15,670 nucleotides of DNA, from positions 1 through 15,670 of the forward strand of contig JAUUZA010000014.1 of assembly GCA_030590165.1 (NCBI GenBank). Reading direction: 5' to 3'. The notes beneath the pieces were generated by a model. That model was not told where the DNA came from. It was given only the letters and a program-made list of their open reading frames with translations, and searched no databases. Origin of the DNA: Candidatus Altarchaeota archaeon. GTDB taxonomy: Archaea; SpSt-1190. Position numbers and translations under genes: made by a program. Position 1 is the first letter of the stretch, and each line of letters begins with the position of its first letter. Of the stretch, positions 6,361 through 13,006 are shown in pieces.

Positions 6361-7084
6361 GAATTCCTGTTTCTTCAGACCACTTTAACACTTGTTGTTT
6401 TATTCCCCCTGGCATCCCTTTCCAATCCAATAAAATTTTTGAAGGTTTTGGTGTTGTTTTTTGTATCATTTGTTTAAGCATTTCTTCACTAAAATATTCA
6501 AGTGAATATTTAGAACAAATATGACCAAAATTTTCACCCTCCAATGATTTTTTTGTAAAATAAGGGGCATAGTGTGGTCCACCAATTCCGAGTGAAGAAT
6601 TACCTTGAGGGGTTTCATCAAGTAAATGATTAATTACCTCAACAGCGGCGTTGATACCTTTCGGATTATTCCAACCGCTTTCATCAGAACCAATTTCAAC
6701 AAAAATAATTGGTAAATCAAAGCTTGGTCCATGATGAGTTACTTCAAGAGTTATTCGGTGTAATAAGTTTTCTCGTTTTGAAATTTCATTAAATTTTCTT
6801 ATTGCACTTCCGAGATATAATGCAGGTGCGATACTGAGTGTTTTTGGTTCGCCACCTAAATCAGCTGGTCCGAAGTTTCCAGGGGAGTGAGTACTAAGTG
6901 AAAGAATTTTTGATTTGCTTGCGTGTGAACTTGCGACTATTATTAATTTATTTTTTATGGATGAGATTTCATTAAGTTCAACAATCTTAGAATCACACAT
7001 AAAGACTTCGTTTATGTCTCCAAGTTCTTTTATTATATTAAGACTTGCAATATTATTAGAGGAACCAACTACAAGTTTCTTCAT
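6341..7084 (-). CDS. dtdA: D-aminoacyl-tRNA deacylase, archaeal/plant type (DTD2)
   Basis: This enzyme removes D-amino acids mischarged onto tRNA, a proofreading step in the cytoplasm. The 247 residues show the ordered motifs of the family: SSHASKS (52-58), THSPGNFGPADLGGEP (65-80), EVTHHGP (114-120), FVEIGS (128-133), GIGGPHYAPYFT (166-177) and a C-terminal LDWKGMPGGIKQ (219-230). The conserved histidines of SSHAS, THHGP and HYAP, linked to metal binding and catalysis in this family, are all present. The length is close to normal. It is divergent from rtcB, with TATA-like ATATTTAGA on the minus strand 23 bases from the ATG, and overlaps the permease 3' end by 20 bases. Confidence 0.92.
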   Translation of the reverse strand: MKKLVVGSSNNIASLNIIKELGDINEVFMCDSKIVELNEISSIKNKLIIVASSHASKSKILSLSTHSPGNFGPADLGGEPKTLSIAPALYLGSAIRKFNEISKRENLLHRITLEVTHHGPSFDLPIIFVEIGSDESGWNNPKGINAAVEVINHLLDETPQGNSSLGIGGPHYAPYFTKKSLEGENFGHICSKYSLEYFSEEMLKQMIQKTTPKPSKILLDWKGMPGGIKQQVLKWSEETGILTQKVR

Positions 7085-7102
7085 ATTTACTTAAAAAGTA
7101 GG

Positions 7103-7136
7103 TCTAAATATTGTTTTTGGTAGTAAATGATTTAAT
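7103..7136. promoter_or_regulatory. divergent promoters of dtdA and rtcB
   Basis: The 72-base spacer holds two TATA-like boxes: TCTAAATAT at 7103-7111 (minus orientation, 23 bases from the dtdA ATG) and ATTTAAT at 7130-7136 (24 bases from the rtcB ATG at 7157). The two appear separate and not shared. Confidence 0.5.
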
Positions 7137-7156
7137 TTTCTAATTTTATTTTGTTT

Positions 7157-8539
7157 ATGAAACAAATTTCTGAAGTTGTGTGGGAGCTTCCACCTGAGAA
7201 TGGGGGAGTTCCTGTGAAAGTTTATGCTTCAGAAATACTATTAAAAAATATGCAAAGAGATAGGACTCTTTTACAAGCAAGAAATGTTGCAAAACTTCCA
7301 AATGTTCTTCCCTGTGTTTCAGTTATGCCAGATGGCCATGAAGGTTATGGTTTTCCCATTGGTGGCGTTGCTGCCTTTCCAGCTGAAAGTGGTATTGTGA
7401 GTCCTGGGGGAATAGGTTATGATATTAATTGTGGAGTTCGTTTATTGAAGACAAACTTAGTTTTTGAAGATATTAAAAGTGAGTTACCAAGTTTGGTTAA
7501 TGAAATTTTTAAAGAAGTTCCGTGTGGTTTGGGTTCAGAAGGAAGACTTAATTTAACAAAAAAAGACTTTATTGAAATAAGTACTTCAGGTTTAAAATGG
7601 TCAGTAGATAATGGATATGCCAAAAAAAGTGAAACTAAGTTTGTTGAAGAAAAGGGAAGTATGGAAACCACACATTCAAATCTTAGTCAGAAATCAATTT
7701 CTCGAGGAATAAAACAAATTGGAACTCTTGGTGCTGGAAATCATTTTGTTGAAATACAAAGAGTCGAAAGTACATTTAGTCCAATTGCAGAAAAATTCGG
7801 ATTGAGTGAAAATCAAATAGTTATTATGGTTCATACAGGTTCACGCGGGTTTGGTCATCAAATTGCAAGTGAACATATTACGTCTCTTTTTCCAAAACAA
7901 AAAAAGTTTGGGTTTAATATTAATGAAAAAGAGTTAGTTGCTGCACCTCTTAATAGTAAAGAAGGTCAAGAATATCTTAGTTCAATGAAATGTGCAGTGA
8001 ATTTTGCGTTCACTAATAGGCAAGTTATTTCTCATTTTGTTGAACGAATTTTTGAAAAAAAGTTTGGTGAAACCTTTTCACTTTTATATGATGTAACGCA
8101 TAATATTGGGAAATTTGAAAAACATGGAGAAAACGTTTTTGTTCATAGAAAAGGGGCGACTCGCGCATTTGGTCCAGGAAGAAAAGAAATCCCACTTAAA
8201 TATCAAAAAACAGGTCAACCAGTTTTAATTCCAGGTTCAATGGGGACATCAAGTTATGTTCTTTTTGGCAAGGGAAATAAGGATACTTTTGAGAGTTCAT
8301 GTCATGGCGCTGGTAGAATTTTAAGTAGGTCAAAAGCAAAGAAAAGTTTTGATAGACAAGAAATTAAGACAAAATTAAAAAAACAAGGAATTTTTGTTAA
8401 ATCAAAATCAAGTTCAACTTTATCTGAAGAAGCTCCAAGGGCGTATAAAGATGTAGATGAAGTTGTTAAAGTAATTGAAAAGGCAAATATTTGTGGTTTA
8501 GTGGCAAGACTAAAACCGCTTGGTGTCGTCAAGGGATAA
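7157..8539 (+). CDS. rtcB: RNA-splicing ligase RtcB (tRNA ligase)
   Basis: RtcB joins exon ends with 2',3'-cyclic phosphate and 5'-OH using GTP and Mn, completing tRNA splicing. From ATG 7157 it has 460 residues. The metal and guanylylation residues appear in the expected order: DINC (D89, C92), GNHFVE (H196), VHTGSRG (H226), DVTHN (H315) and the GMP-accepting histidine in SCHGAGR (H383). The N-terminal VMPDGHEGYGFPIGGV (56-71) and the C-terminal LKPLGVVKG are typical. No intein is present, although RtcB is a known intein site in archaea. A TTG two codons upstream (7151) is a less likely start; the TATA-like box at 7130 is 24 bases from ATG 7157. Confidence 0.96.
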   Translation: MKQISEVVWELPPENGGVPVKVYASEILLKNMQRDRTLLQARNVAKLPNVLPCVSVMPDGHEGYGFPIGGVAAFPAESGIVSPGGIGYDINCGVRLLKTNLVFEDIKSELPSLVNEIFKEVPCGLGSEGRLNLTKKDFIEISTSGLKWSVDNGYAKKSETKFVEEKGSMETTHSNLSQKSISRGIKQIGTLGAGNHFVEIQRVESTFSPIAEKFGLSENQIVIMVHTGSRGFGHQIASEHITSLFPKQKKFGFNINEKELVAAPLNSKEGQEYLSSMKCAVNFAFTNRQVISHFVERIFEKKFGETFSLLYDVTHNIGKFEKHGENVFVHRKGATRAFGPGRKEIPLKYQKTGQPVLIPGSMGTSSYVLFGKGNKDTFESSCHGAGRILSRSKAKKSFDRQEIKTKLKKQGIFVKSKSSSTLSEEAPRAYKDVDEVVKVIEKANICGLVARLKPLGVVKG

Positions 8540-8540
8540 A

Positions 8541-8549
8541 TTTATAAAA
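8541..8549 (+). promoter_or_regulatory. TATA box before a 42-residue membrane microprotein
   Basis: TTTATAAAA directly follows the rtcB stop and is one of the best TATA matches in the window. It is about 26 bases before GTG 8571 and 24 before ATG 8569, so something begins here. Confidence 0.55.
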
Positions 8550-8570
8550 TTCAAATACGGAATCAATAAT

Positions 8571-8699
8571 GTGGAGCATACTCTTGATATTGGTTTTTCG
8601 GAAAGACCGAGGAGAATTACTCGAACCTTGCTTTTTTTGAGTATTCCATTTATGCTTACTTTACTTTTTTTATTTGTAACTGACTTCATTTTTAGATGA
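8571..8699 (+). CDS. candidate small single-helix membrane protein
   Basis: A 42-codon frame from GTG 8571 encodes a charged N terminus (MEHTLDIGFSERPRRITR) followed by one hydrophobic helix (about 19-37, LLFLSIPFMLTLLFLFV). Positive charges just before the helix predict the N terminus inside. Its start has a good TATA box at leaderless spacing. The competing ATG 8569 in another frame gives only 23 codons. I considered a Sec subunit (SecE or Sec61 beta), but the sequence lacks their motifs and secE is already at 2754. The ABC ATPase gene starts 38 bases after its stop. Existence is likely but not proven; function unknown. Confidence 0.5.
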   Translation: MEHTLDIGFSERPRRITRTLLFLSIPFMLTLLFLFVTDFIFR

Positions 8700-8710
8700 T
8701 TTCAAAAATC

Positions 8711-8718
8711 TTTTAATT
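8711..8718 (+). promoter_or_regulatory. TATA-like box of the ABC transporter operon
   Basis: TTTTAATT is centred 23-24 bases before GTG 8738. That spacing supports GTG 8738 over TTG 8726 as the start of the ATPase gene. Confidence 0.4.
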
Positions 8719-8737
8719 CCTTCACTTGTTCTCTATT

Positions 8738-9379
8738 GTGATTGTTGAAGAACTTGTTAAGGTTAGTAAAGTTTATCCAATGATTACGGCTCTATCGAAG
8801 GTTTCATTAAAAATTAAAGATAAAGAATTACTTCTAATTAGGGGTCCGAGTGGTTCTGGGAAGAGTACTCTTCTTAATATGGCTGGTCTTCTTGATTTAC
8901 CTTCTTCAGGAAAAGTATTGATACGTGGAAAACCAGTTTCTAAGGATGAATCTGAGAGGGCAAAACTTCGTTCCGAAGTTATGGGATTTATTTTCCAAGA
9001 TTTTGGCTTGATTTCAAGTTTGAATACTATTGATAATATTTTATTACCTACAATTTTTAGTGGAAAAAATTATGAAGAACGCGCACATAAGTTAGTGAGA
9101 TTACTTAGTATTGAAAAGAGAATTAAGCATTATCCAAATCAACTTTCAGGTGGTGAAAAACAAAGAGTAGCAATTGCGCGTTCACTGGTGAATAATCCTC
9201 AGATTTTATTTGCAGATGAACCTACTGGAAATCTTGATTCAAAGACTGGAGCTCAAGTTATGGATATGCTTAGAGGGGTGGCTGATGAGGGAAAAGCAGT
9301 TGTTGTAGTTAGTCATAATCCTGAACATGAAAAGTATTCTGATAGAGTTGTAAAAGTTAAAGACGGGGAAATAATTTAA
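8738..9379 (+). CDS. ABC transporter ATPase, MacB/LolD/FtsE type
   Basis: This is the cytoplasmic ATPase of a type VII (MacB-like) ABC system. From GTG 8738 it has 213 residues with every catalytic motif: Walker A GPSGSGKST (36-44), Q-loop FQDFG (86-90), signature LSGGEKQRVAIARSL (136-150), Walker B ILFADEPTGNLDS (156-168) with E161, and the switch histidine in SHN (192-194). FADEPTGNLD is characteristic of the MacB/LolD/FtsE branch. It leads an operon with an extracellular anchored protein and two FtsX-fold permeases. Such systems convert cytoplasmic ATP hydrolysis into movement of extracellular domains instead of carrying solute through a central channel. Confidence 0.93.
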   Translation: MIVEELVKVSKVYPMITALSKVSLKIKDKELLLIRGPSGSGKSTLLNMAGLLDLPSSGKVLIRGKPVSKDESERAKLRSEVMGFIFQDFGLISSLNTIDNILLPTIFSGKNYEERAHKLVRLLSIEKRIKHYPNQLSGGEKQRVAIARSLVNNPQILFADEPTGNLDSKTGAQVMDMLRGVADEGKAVVVVSHNPEHEKYSDRVVKVKDGEII

Positions 9380-9394
9380 ACAGAGAAGAGAAAG

Positions 9395-10669
9395 ATGAAT
9401 ATGAAAACTTTGTGGGTTTTATTTTTATTATTAGCTGCTCAAGCTATTGAATTAGATTATGATAGTTATTATACTGCACCAGCAAGCCTTCAAGAGAAAG
9501 GTTATTTGTATATTACTTTTTGTTCAACTAAAGATACAACAAGGGAGTTTGAATTTTATCCACAAGATTTTTCAGTGAGTCCCTTAGTTCTTGATATTAA
9601 TTTTGATGGAACTACTGCAGTTCCTGATTGTCGTCAAGTAGTTGTTCAGGCAACTTCAGATTCACCAGGATTGTTTGATTTGGTTATTGATGCCGGTGGT
9701 GATGATTGGGTACTTCCTGTTGAATTTTCTAAAATAGAACCAATTTTGATTTCTATTTCTGATTCAGTTTTGTATACAGGATACGACCAAGTTAATTTAG
9801 TTGTGAGTGGTATTGGGGATAATGTTTGGTTGACTATTGATTCTTCAATAGTTGGGGTGAATACTTTTCATAAGTCAAGTTTACCTGCAACATTTTCTGT
9901 AAATTTTTATTTTTCGAAAGAGGGATTTTATTCTGTCCCAGTTACCTTGTCGTATGACAAGAATGATTACACTTTAACTCAAACTTATGATTTAGGAATT
10001 AGAGTTGAAAAAGCACCAGTTCGAGTTAATAATAATTTAAGGGTTCCTTCAGATGGATATTCAAATATGACTATAGATTTAGAACTTCCTGAAAAAATAT
10101 ATAGTGGAACTTTAACATTAATTTCCGATTGTCTTTCTGGTGAAACATCAAAAAGAGTTGAAAATTTTCAATCAGGTGAACTTTCACTTTTAGTTAAAGG
10201 TGAATGTGACCCAGGGATTTATGAAGTTGATTTAACTATTGGAGATTTTGAGACCTCAGTTCCTCTTGATGTTTATGGACCTGAAGGTTATGAATTTTTC
10301 TTTAATACTTTTGAAAAAAGTGGCGTTCACAGTTTAGAAGTTGTTCTTGCTAATGAAGGAAGTCAAACAATGAAAGCCGTTTCAATGAGACTTCTTGATG
10401 GAGATTATCAAAAAGTTAGAGAGGGAAGTTTTATAGGGGATTTGGATTTTGGTGATTTTGATTCTTCTGAGCTTAAATTTATTCCACTTTCTAAATCTGT
10501 TGATTTGAATGTAAAAATTTCATATACTCAAAGTGGTGAAAGAAAAGAAATTCTTAAGACATATCCTTACACCTATGTAAAATCGTCAAATAGCACTTGG
10601 ATAATTATTGTTATTGTGTTGATTGGTGGAGGTTTTTGGTATGCGAAACGTCGTAAATCTCGTCGTTAA
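9395..10669 (+). CDS. secreted beta-rich protein with C-terminal membrane anchor, partner of the ABC permeases
   Basis: The protein has 424 residues. An N-terminal signal peptide (MNMKTLWVLFLLLAAQA) is followed by about 380 residues of beta-strand-rich, Asp/Ser/Gly-rich sequence, then a C-terminal helix (about 402-417) and a basic tail (AKRRKSRR). The chain therefore lies outside the cell, anchored at its C terminus. Four cysteines occur as two spaced pairs, near 43/79 and 246/272, suited to disulfides. It resembles the repeated immunoglobulin-like domains of archaeal S-layer-type (COG1361-like) proteins encoded beside MacB-type permeases; that assignment is by architecture only. Its 3' end overlaps the first permease by 29 bases, supporting a shared complex. 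Substrate or role unknown. Confidence 0.75.
   Translation: MNMKTLWVLFLLLAAQAIELDYDSYYTAPASLQEKGYLYITFCSTKDTTREFEFYPQDFSVSPLVLDINFDGTTAVPDCRQVVVQATSDSPGLFDLVIDAGGDDWVLPVEFSKIEPILISISDSVLYTGYDQVNLVVSGIGDNVWLTIDSSIVGVNTFHKSSLPATFSVNFYFSKEGFYSVPVTLSYDKNDYTLTQTYDLGIRVEKAPVRVNNNLRVPSDGYSNMTIDLELPEKIYSGTLTLISDCLSGETSKRVENFQSGELSLLVKGECDPGIYEVDLTIGDFETSVPLDVYGPEGYEFFFNTFEKSGVHSLEVVLANEGSQTMKAVSMRLLDGDYQKVREGSFIGDLDFGDFDSSELKFIPLSKSVDLNVKISYTQSGERKEILKTYPYTYVKSSNSTWIIIVIVLIGGGFWYAKRRKSRR
10628..10633 (+). promoter_or_regulatory. strong Shine-Dalgarno GGAGGT for the first permease
   Basis: GGAGGT lies inside the 3' end of the upstream gene, 7 bases before ATG 10641. This sets the permease start at 10641; TTG 10623 upstream is rejected. 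Confidence 0.7.
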
Positions 10670-11807
10670 GTTCTTGACTCATAGAAAGCTTAGAAGTGTT
10701 TTGACTACGCTTGGAATTGCAATAGGAGTTACTCTTGTTTTTAGTATTACTAGTTTGAAGGAAGGAACGATGGCAGCACTTACTGAAAATGTGAATGATT
10801 TAGGGGGGGATTTGATTACAATTATGCCTAAGTCAACAGGAATTTCTGGGACATCTCAATTATTTTCACAAAAGGAATTAAATGCACTTGAATCACTTTA
10901 TTTTGTTGAAGTTGCAGCTTCATTTTATTCTGGAATTCTTCCTGTAATAATTCGAGGAGAAGAAGAATATTTAACAGTGAGTGGAGTAAATCCAGAATCT
11001 GGAGAAAAACTTTTTAGAGAAATTTCAAGTTTTGAAGTTGAGTCTGGTAGAATGCTTGAAAAAAATGAACGGGGTAAAATTCTTATTGGTAGTAAATTGG
11101 CAACTGATAATAATCTTCAAATAGGGAGTCAAATTGAAATAAAAGATGAAAAATATCGTGTTGTTGGGATACTTGGTGAAGTAGGAAATCCACATAGAGA
11201 TTCTTCAATTAATATGAATGTTGAGGAACTTTGGGAACTTCTTGATGTTGAACCAGGAACGTATCAATATATGATGTTGAAAGTGAATGAAATAAAAATT
11301 GATGTGGTTGAAAGAACACTTGAACGCATAAGAGGAAAAGATAATTTTGAAGTTTCTACACCTCAAGATTTGATTAAGCAAGCCGGACAAATTCTTGATG
11401 TACTTAGTATTGTTTTTTCAACAATAGCAGGAATTAGTATAATTATTGGGGCAATTAATGTTGCTAATACAATGTATATGGCAGTAACTGAACGAACTAG
11501 AGATATTGGCATAATGAAGGCAATTGGAGCTAAAGAAAAAGACATATTAATAATTTTTTTACTTGAATCTGGATTTTTAAGTCTCATTGGGGGAGTTATT
11601 GGAGCTTTGTTTGGATATGGTCTTGCAACAATTTTTGCAATGGTGGCAAGAGAACTCACAGGAATTTCAAGTCTTTCACCAATATTTTCACCAGAACTTG
11701 TAGGTGGTACTATACTACTTTCATTTATTATTGGAGTTGTTTCAGGAATTTTTCCGGCAAGATATGCATCAAAATTAGAGCCATTGGAGGCGTTGAGGTA
11801 TGAGTGA
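10641..11807 (+). CDS. MacB/FtsX-family ABC permease, first paralogue
   Basis: The protein has 388 residues. The N-terminal cytoplasmic segment FLTHRKLRSVLTTLGIAIGV leads into helix 1 (about 17-37). A large extracellular MacB-type periplasmic-core-like domain covers about 40-245. Three C-terminal helices form the FtsX domain (about 250-280, 300-335 and 352-375), ending FPARYASKLEPLEALRYE. The phrase RTLGIAIG-like/RDIGIMKAIGA (coupling helix that contacts the ATPase) is conserved as TRDIGIMKAIGAKEKDI. It overlaps the next permease by 8 bases (ATGAGTGA), so the two are probably made in equal amounts. It pairs with the ATPase at 8738. It could move lipoproteins or peptides, or act as a mechanotransmitter. 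Confidence 0.9.
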   Translation: MRNVVNLVVKFLTHRKLRSVLTTLGIAIGVTLVFSITSLKEGTMAALTENVNDLGGDLITIMPKSTGISGTSQLFSQKELNALESLYFVEVAASFYSGILPVIIRGEEEYLTVSGVNPESGEKLFREISSFEVESGRMLEKNERGKILIGSKLATDNNLQIGSQIEIKDEKYRVVGILGEVGNPHRDSSINMNVEELWELLDVEPGTYQYMMLKVNEIKIDVVERTLERIRGKDNFEVSTPQDLIKQAGQILDVLSIVFSTIAGISIIIGAINVANTMYMAVTERTRDIGIMKAIGAKEKDILIIFLLESGFLSLIGGVIGALFGYGLATIFAMVARELTGISSLSPIFSPELVGGTILLSFIIGVVSGIFPARYASKLEPLEALRYE

Positions 11808-12975
11808 ATTCAGAAGACTTTTTGACTTAGTTTTCAAATTTGTGAAGCATCGTAAACTTAGAAGTATCTTAACAACTCTTGGAATTGCAGTTGGTGTCGC
11901 TCTTGTTTTTAGTTTAATGAGTATAAATGGAGGTCTCCAAAAATATATTTCAGATTCAATGGAAGGAATGGGAACTAATTTAGTTACAGTTATGCCAAAA
12001 GCAATGCTCAATCCAATGAGTGGAATTATTCCACCTTTTGATAAAGATGATATTGATGCACTCGATAATCTTTATTTTGTGAAAAACGCTTATGGTTTAA
12101 GTGTATCGATGCTTCCAATTGAAATAAAGGGTGAAGAATTTTATCAGATGGTTTTTGGAACAAAGTCAGGAATGACAAAATTATTTAGTGAAATGGAATC
12201 GTTTAAAATAGAAAAAGGGCGCGATTTTACTTTATCAGATAGAGGAAAAGTGGTGATGGGTTATGCCCTGGCTAAAACATATAATCTCGCACCAGGAAGT
12301 CAAATTAAAATTGATGATTTAGATTTTAGGGTGATTGGAGTTATTGGAGAAATTGGGAATAGTGAAGATGATAATAGTATTTTAATTCATATTGAAGATT
12401 TATGGGAGATTATTGGGGTTGATGAAGAATATAATATGATTTATTTAGACGTCCTTGAATTAAAAACTGAAGAAATAGAAAAAGCACTTGAAAAGTCAAG
12501 GGATGCTGAAGATTTTGATGTTATGACTATTGAAGGTATGATGGAACAAGTTGATCAAATTCTTTTAATTGTTAATGCAGTCTTTCTCGCACTTGCAAGT
12601 ATTAGTTTAATTGTCGGAAGTTTTGGTGTGGCTAATACAATGTATATGGCTGTACTTGAGCGCCATAAGGATATTGGAATTATGAAAGCAATAGGGGCAA
12701 GTTCTAAGGTTATTCTTTTAATTTTTGTTATTGAAGCTGGGTTTCTAAGTCTTTTAGGTGGAATTATGGGGATTGTGTTGGGGATGGGTCTTGCAAAATT
12801 ATTTGTTCTTGCTGCTGTGCTTGGAGCTGGTCTTACGACCTTAGAAGCAGTGTTTTCATTTGAGATGTTTATTATTACTGCAGTTCTTTCATTTATAATT
12901 GGGGTTGTTTCTGGTTATTTACCTGCAAAGAACGCATCTAGATTGGAACCTGTTGAAGCCTTTCGTCATAGCTAA
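11800..12975 (+). CDS. MacB/FtsX-family ABC permease, second paralogue
   Basis: The protein has 391 residues and the same architecture as its neighbour: KFVKHRKLRSILTTLGIAVG at the N terminus, helix 1, an extracellular core domain, the coupling segment RHKDIGIMKAIGASSKVI, and three C-terminal helices ending LPAKNASRLEPVEAFRHS. Close similarity along the whole length shows a tandem duplication, and the pair probably forms a heterodimer around the single ATPase. ATG 11800 is supported by GGAGG at 11786-11790 and by the overlap with the preceding stop. It is the last gene of the operon; the next gene has its own TATA box. Confidence 0.9.
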   Translation: MSEFRRLFDLVFKFVKHRKLRSILTTLGIAVGVALVFSLMSINGGLQKYISDSMEGMGTNLVTVMPKAMLNPMSGIIPPFDKDDIDALDNLYFVKNAYGLSVSMLPIEIKGEEFYQMVFGTKSGMTKLFSEMESFKIEKGRDFTLSDRGKVVMGYALAKTYNLAPGSQIKIDDLDFRVIGVIGEIGNSEDDNSILIHIEDLWEIIGVDEEYNMIYLDVLELKTEEIEKALEKSRDAEDFDVMTIEGMMEQVDQILLIVNAVFLALASISLIVGSFGVANTMYMAVLERHKDIGIMKAIGASSKVILLIFVIEAGFLSLLGGIMGIVLGMGLAKLFVLAAVLGAGLTTLEAVFSFEMFIITAVLSFIIGVVSGYLPAKNASRLEPVEAFRHS

Positions 12976-12978
12976 ATG

Positions 12979-12987
12979 ATTATAAAC
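12979..12987 (+). promoter_or_regulatory. TATA box of the ThiF-ThiI fusion gene
   Basis: ATTATAAAC is centred 24 bases before GTG 13007, in the 31-base gap after the second permease. There is no Shine-Dalgarno motif, so a leaderless GTG-start transcript is likely. Confidence 0.55.
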
Positions 12988-13006
12988 GAAAAATAGACAT
13001 ATTTTT

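Noticed and set aside
7157-8539. Intein in RtcB
   Set aside because: The length is normal and all active-site motifs are contiguous without inserted splicing blocks.
8569-8640. 23-codon frame from ATG 8569
   Set aside because: It is very short, ends in a T run, and overlaps a longer frame from GTG 8571 with a more convincing membrane-protein pattern.
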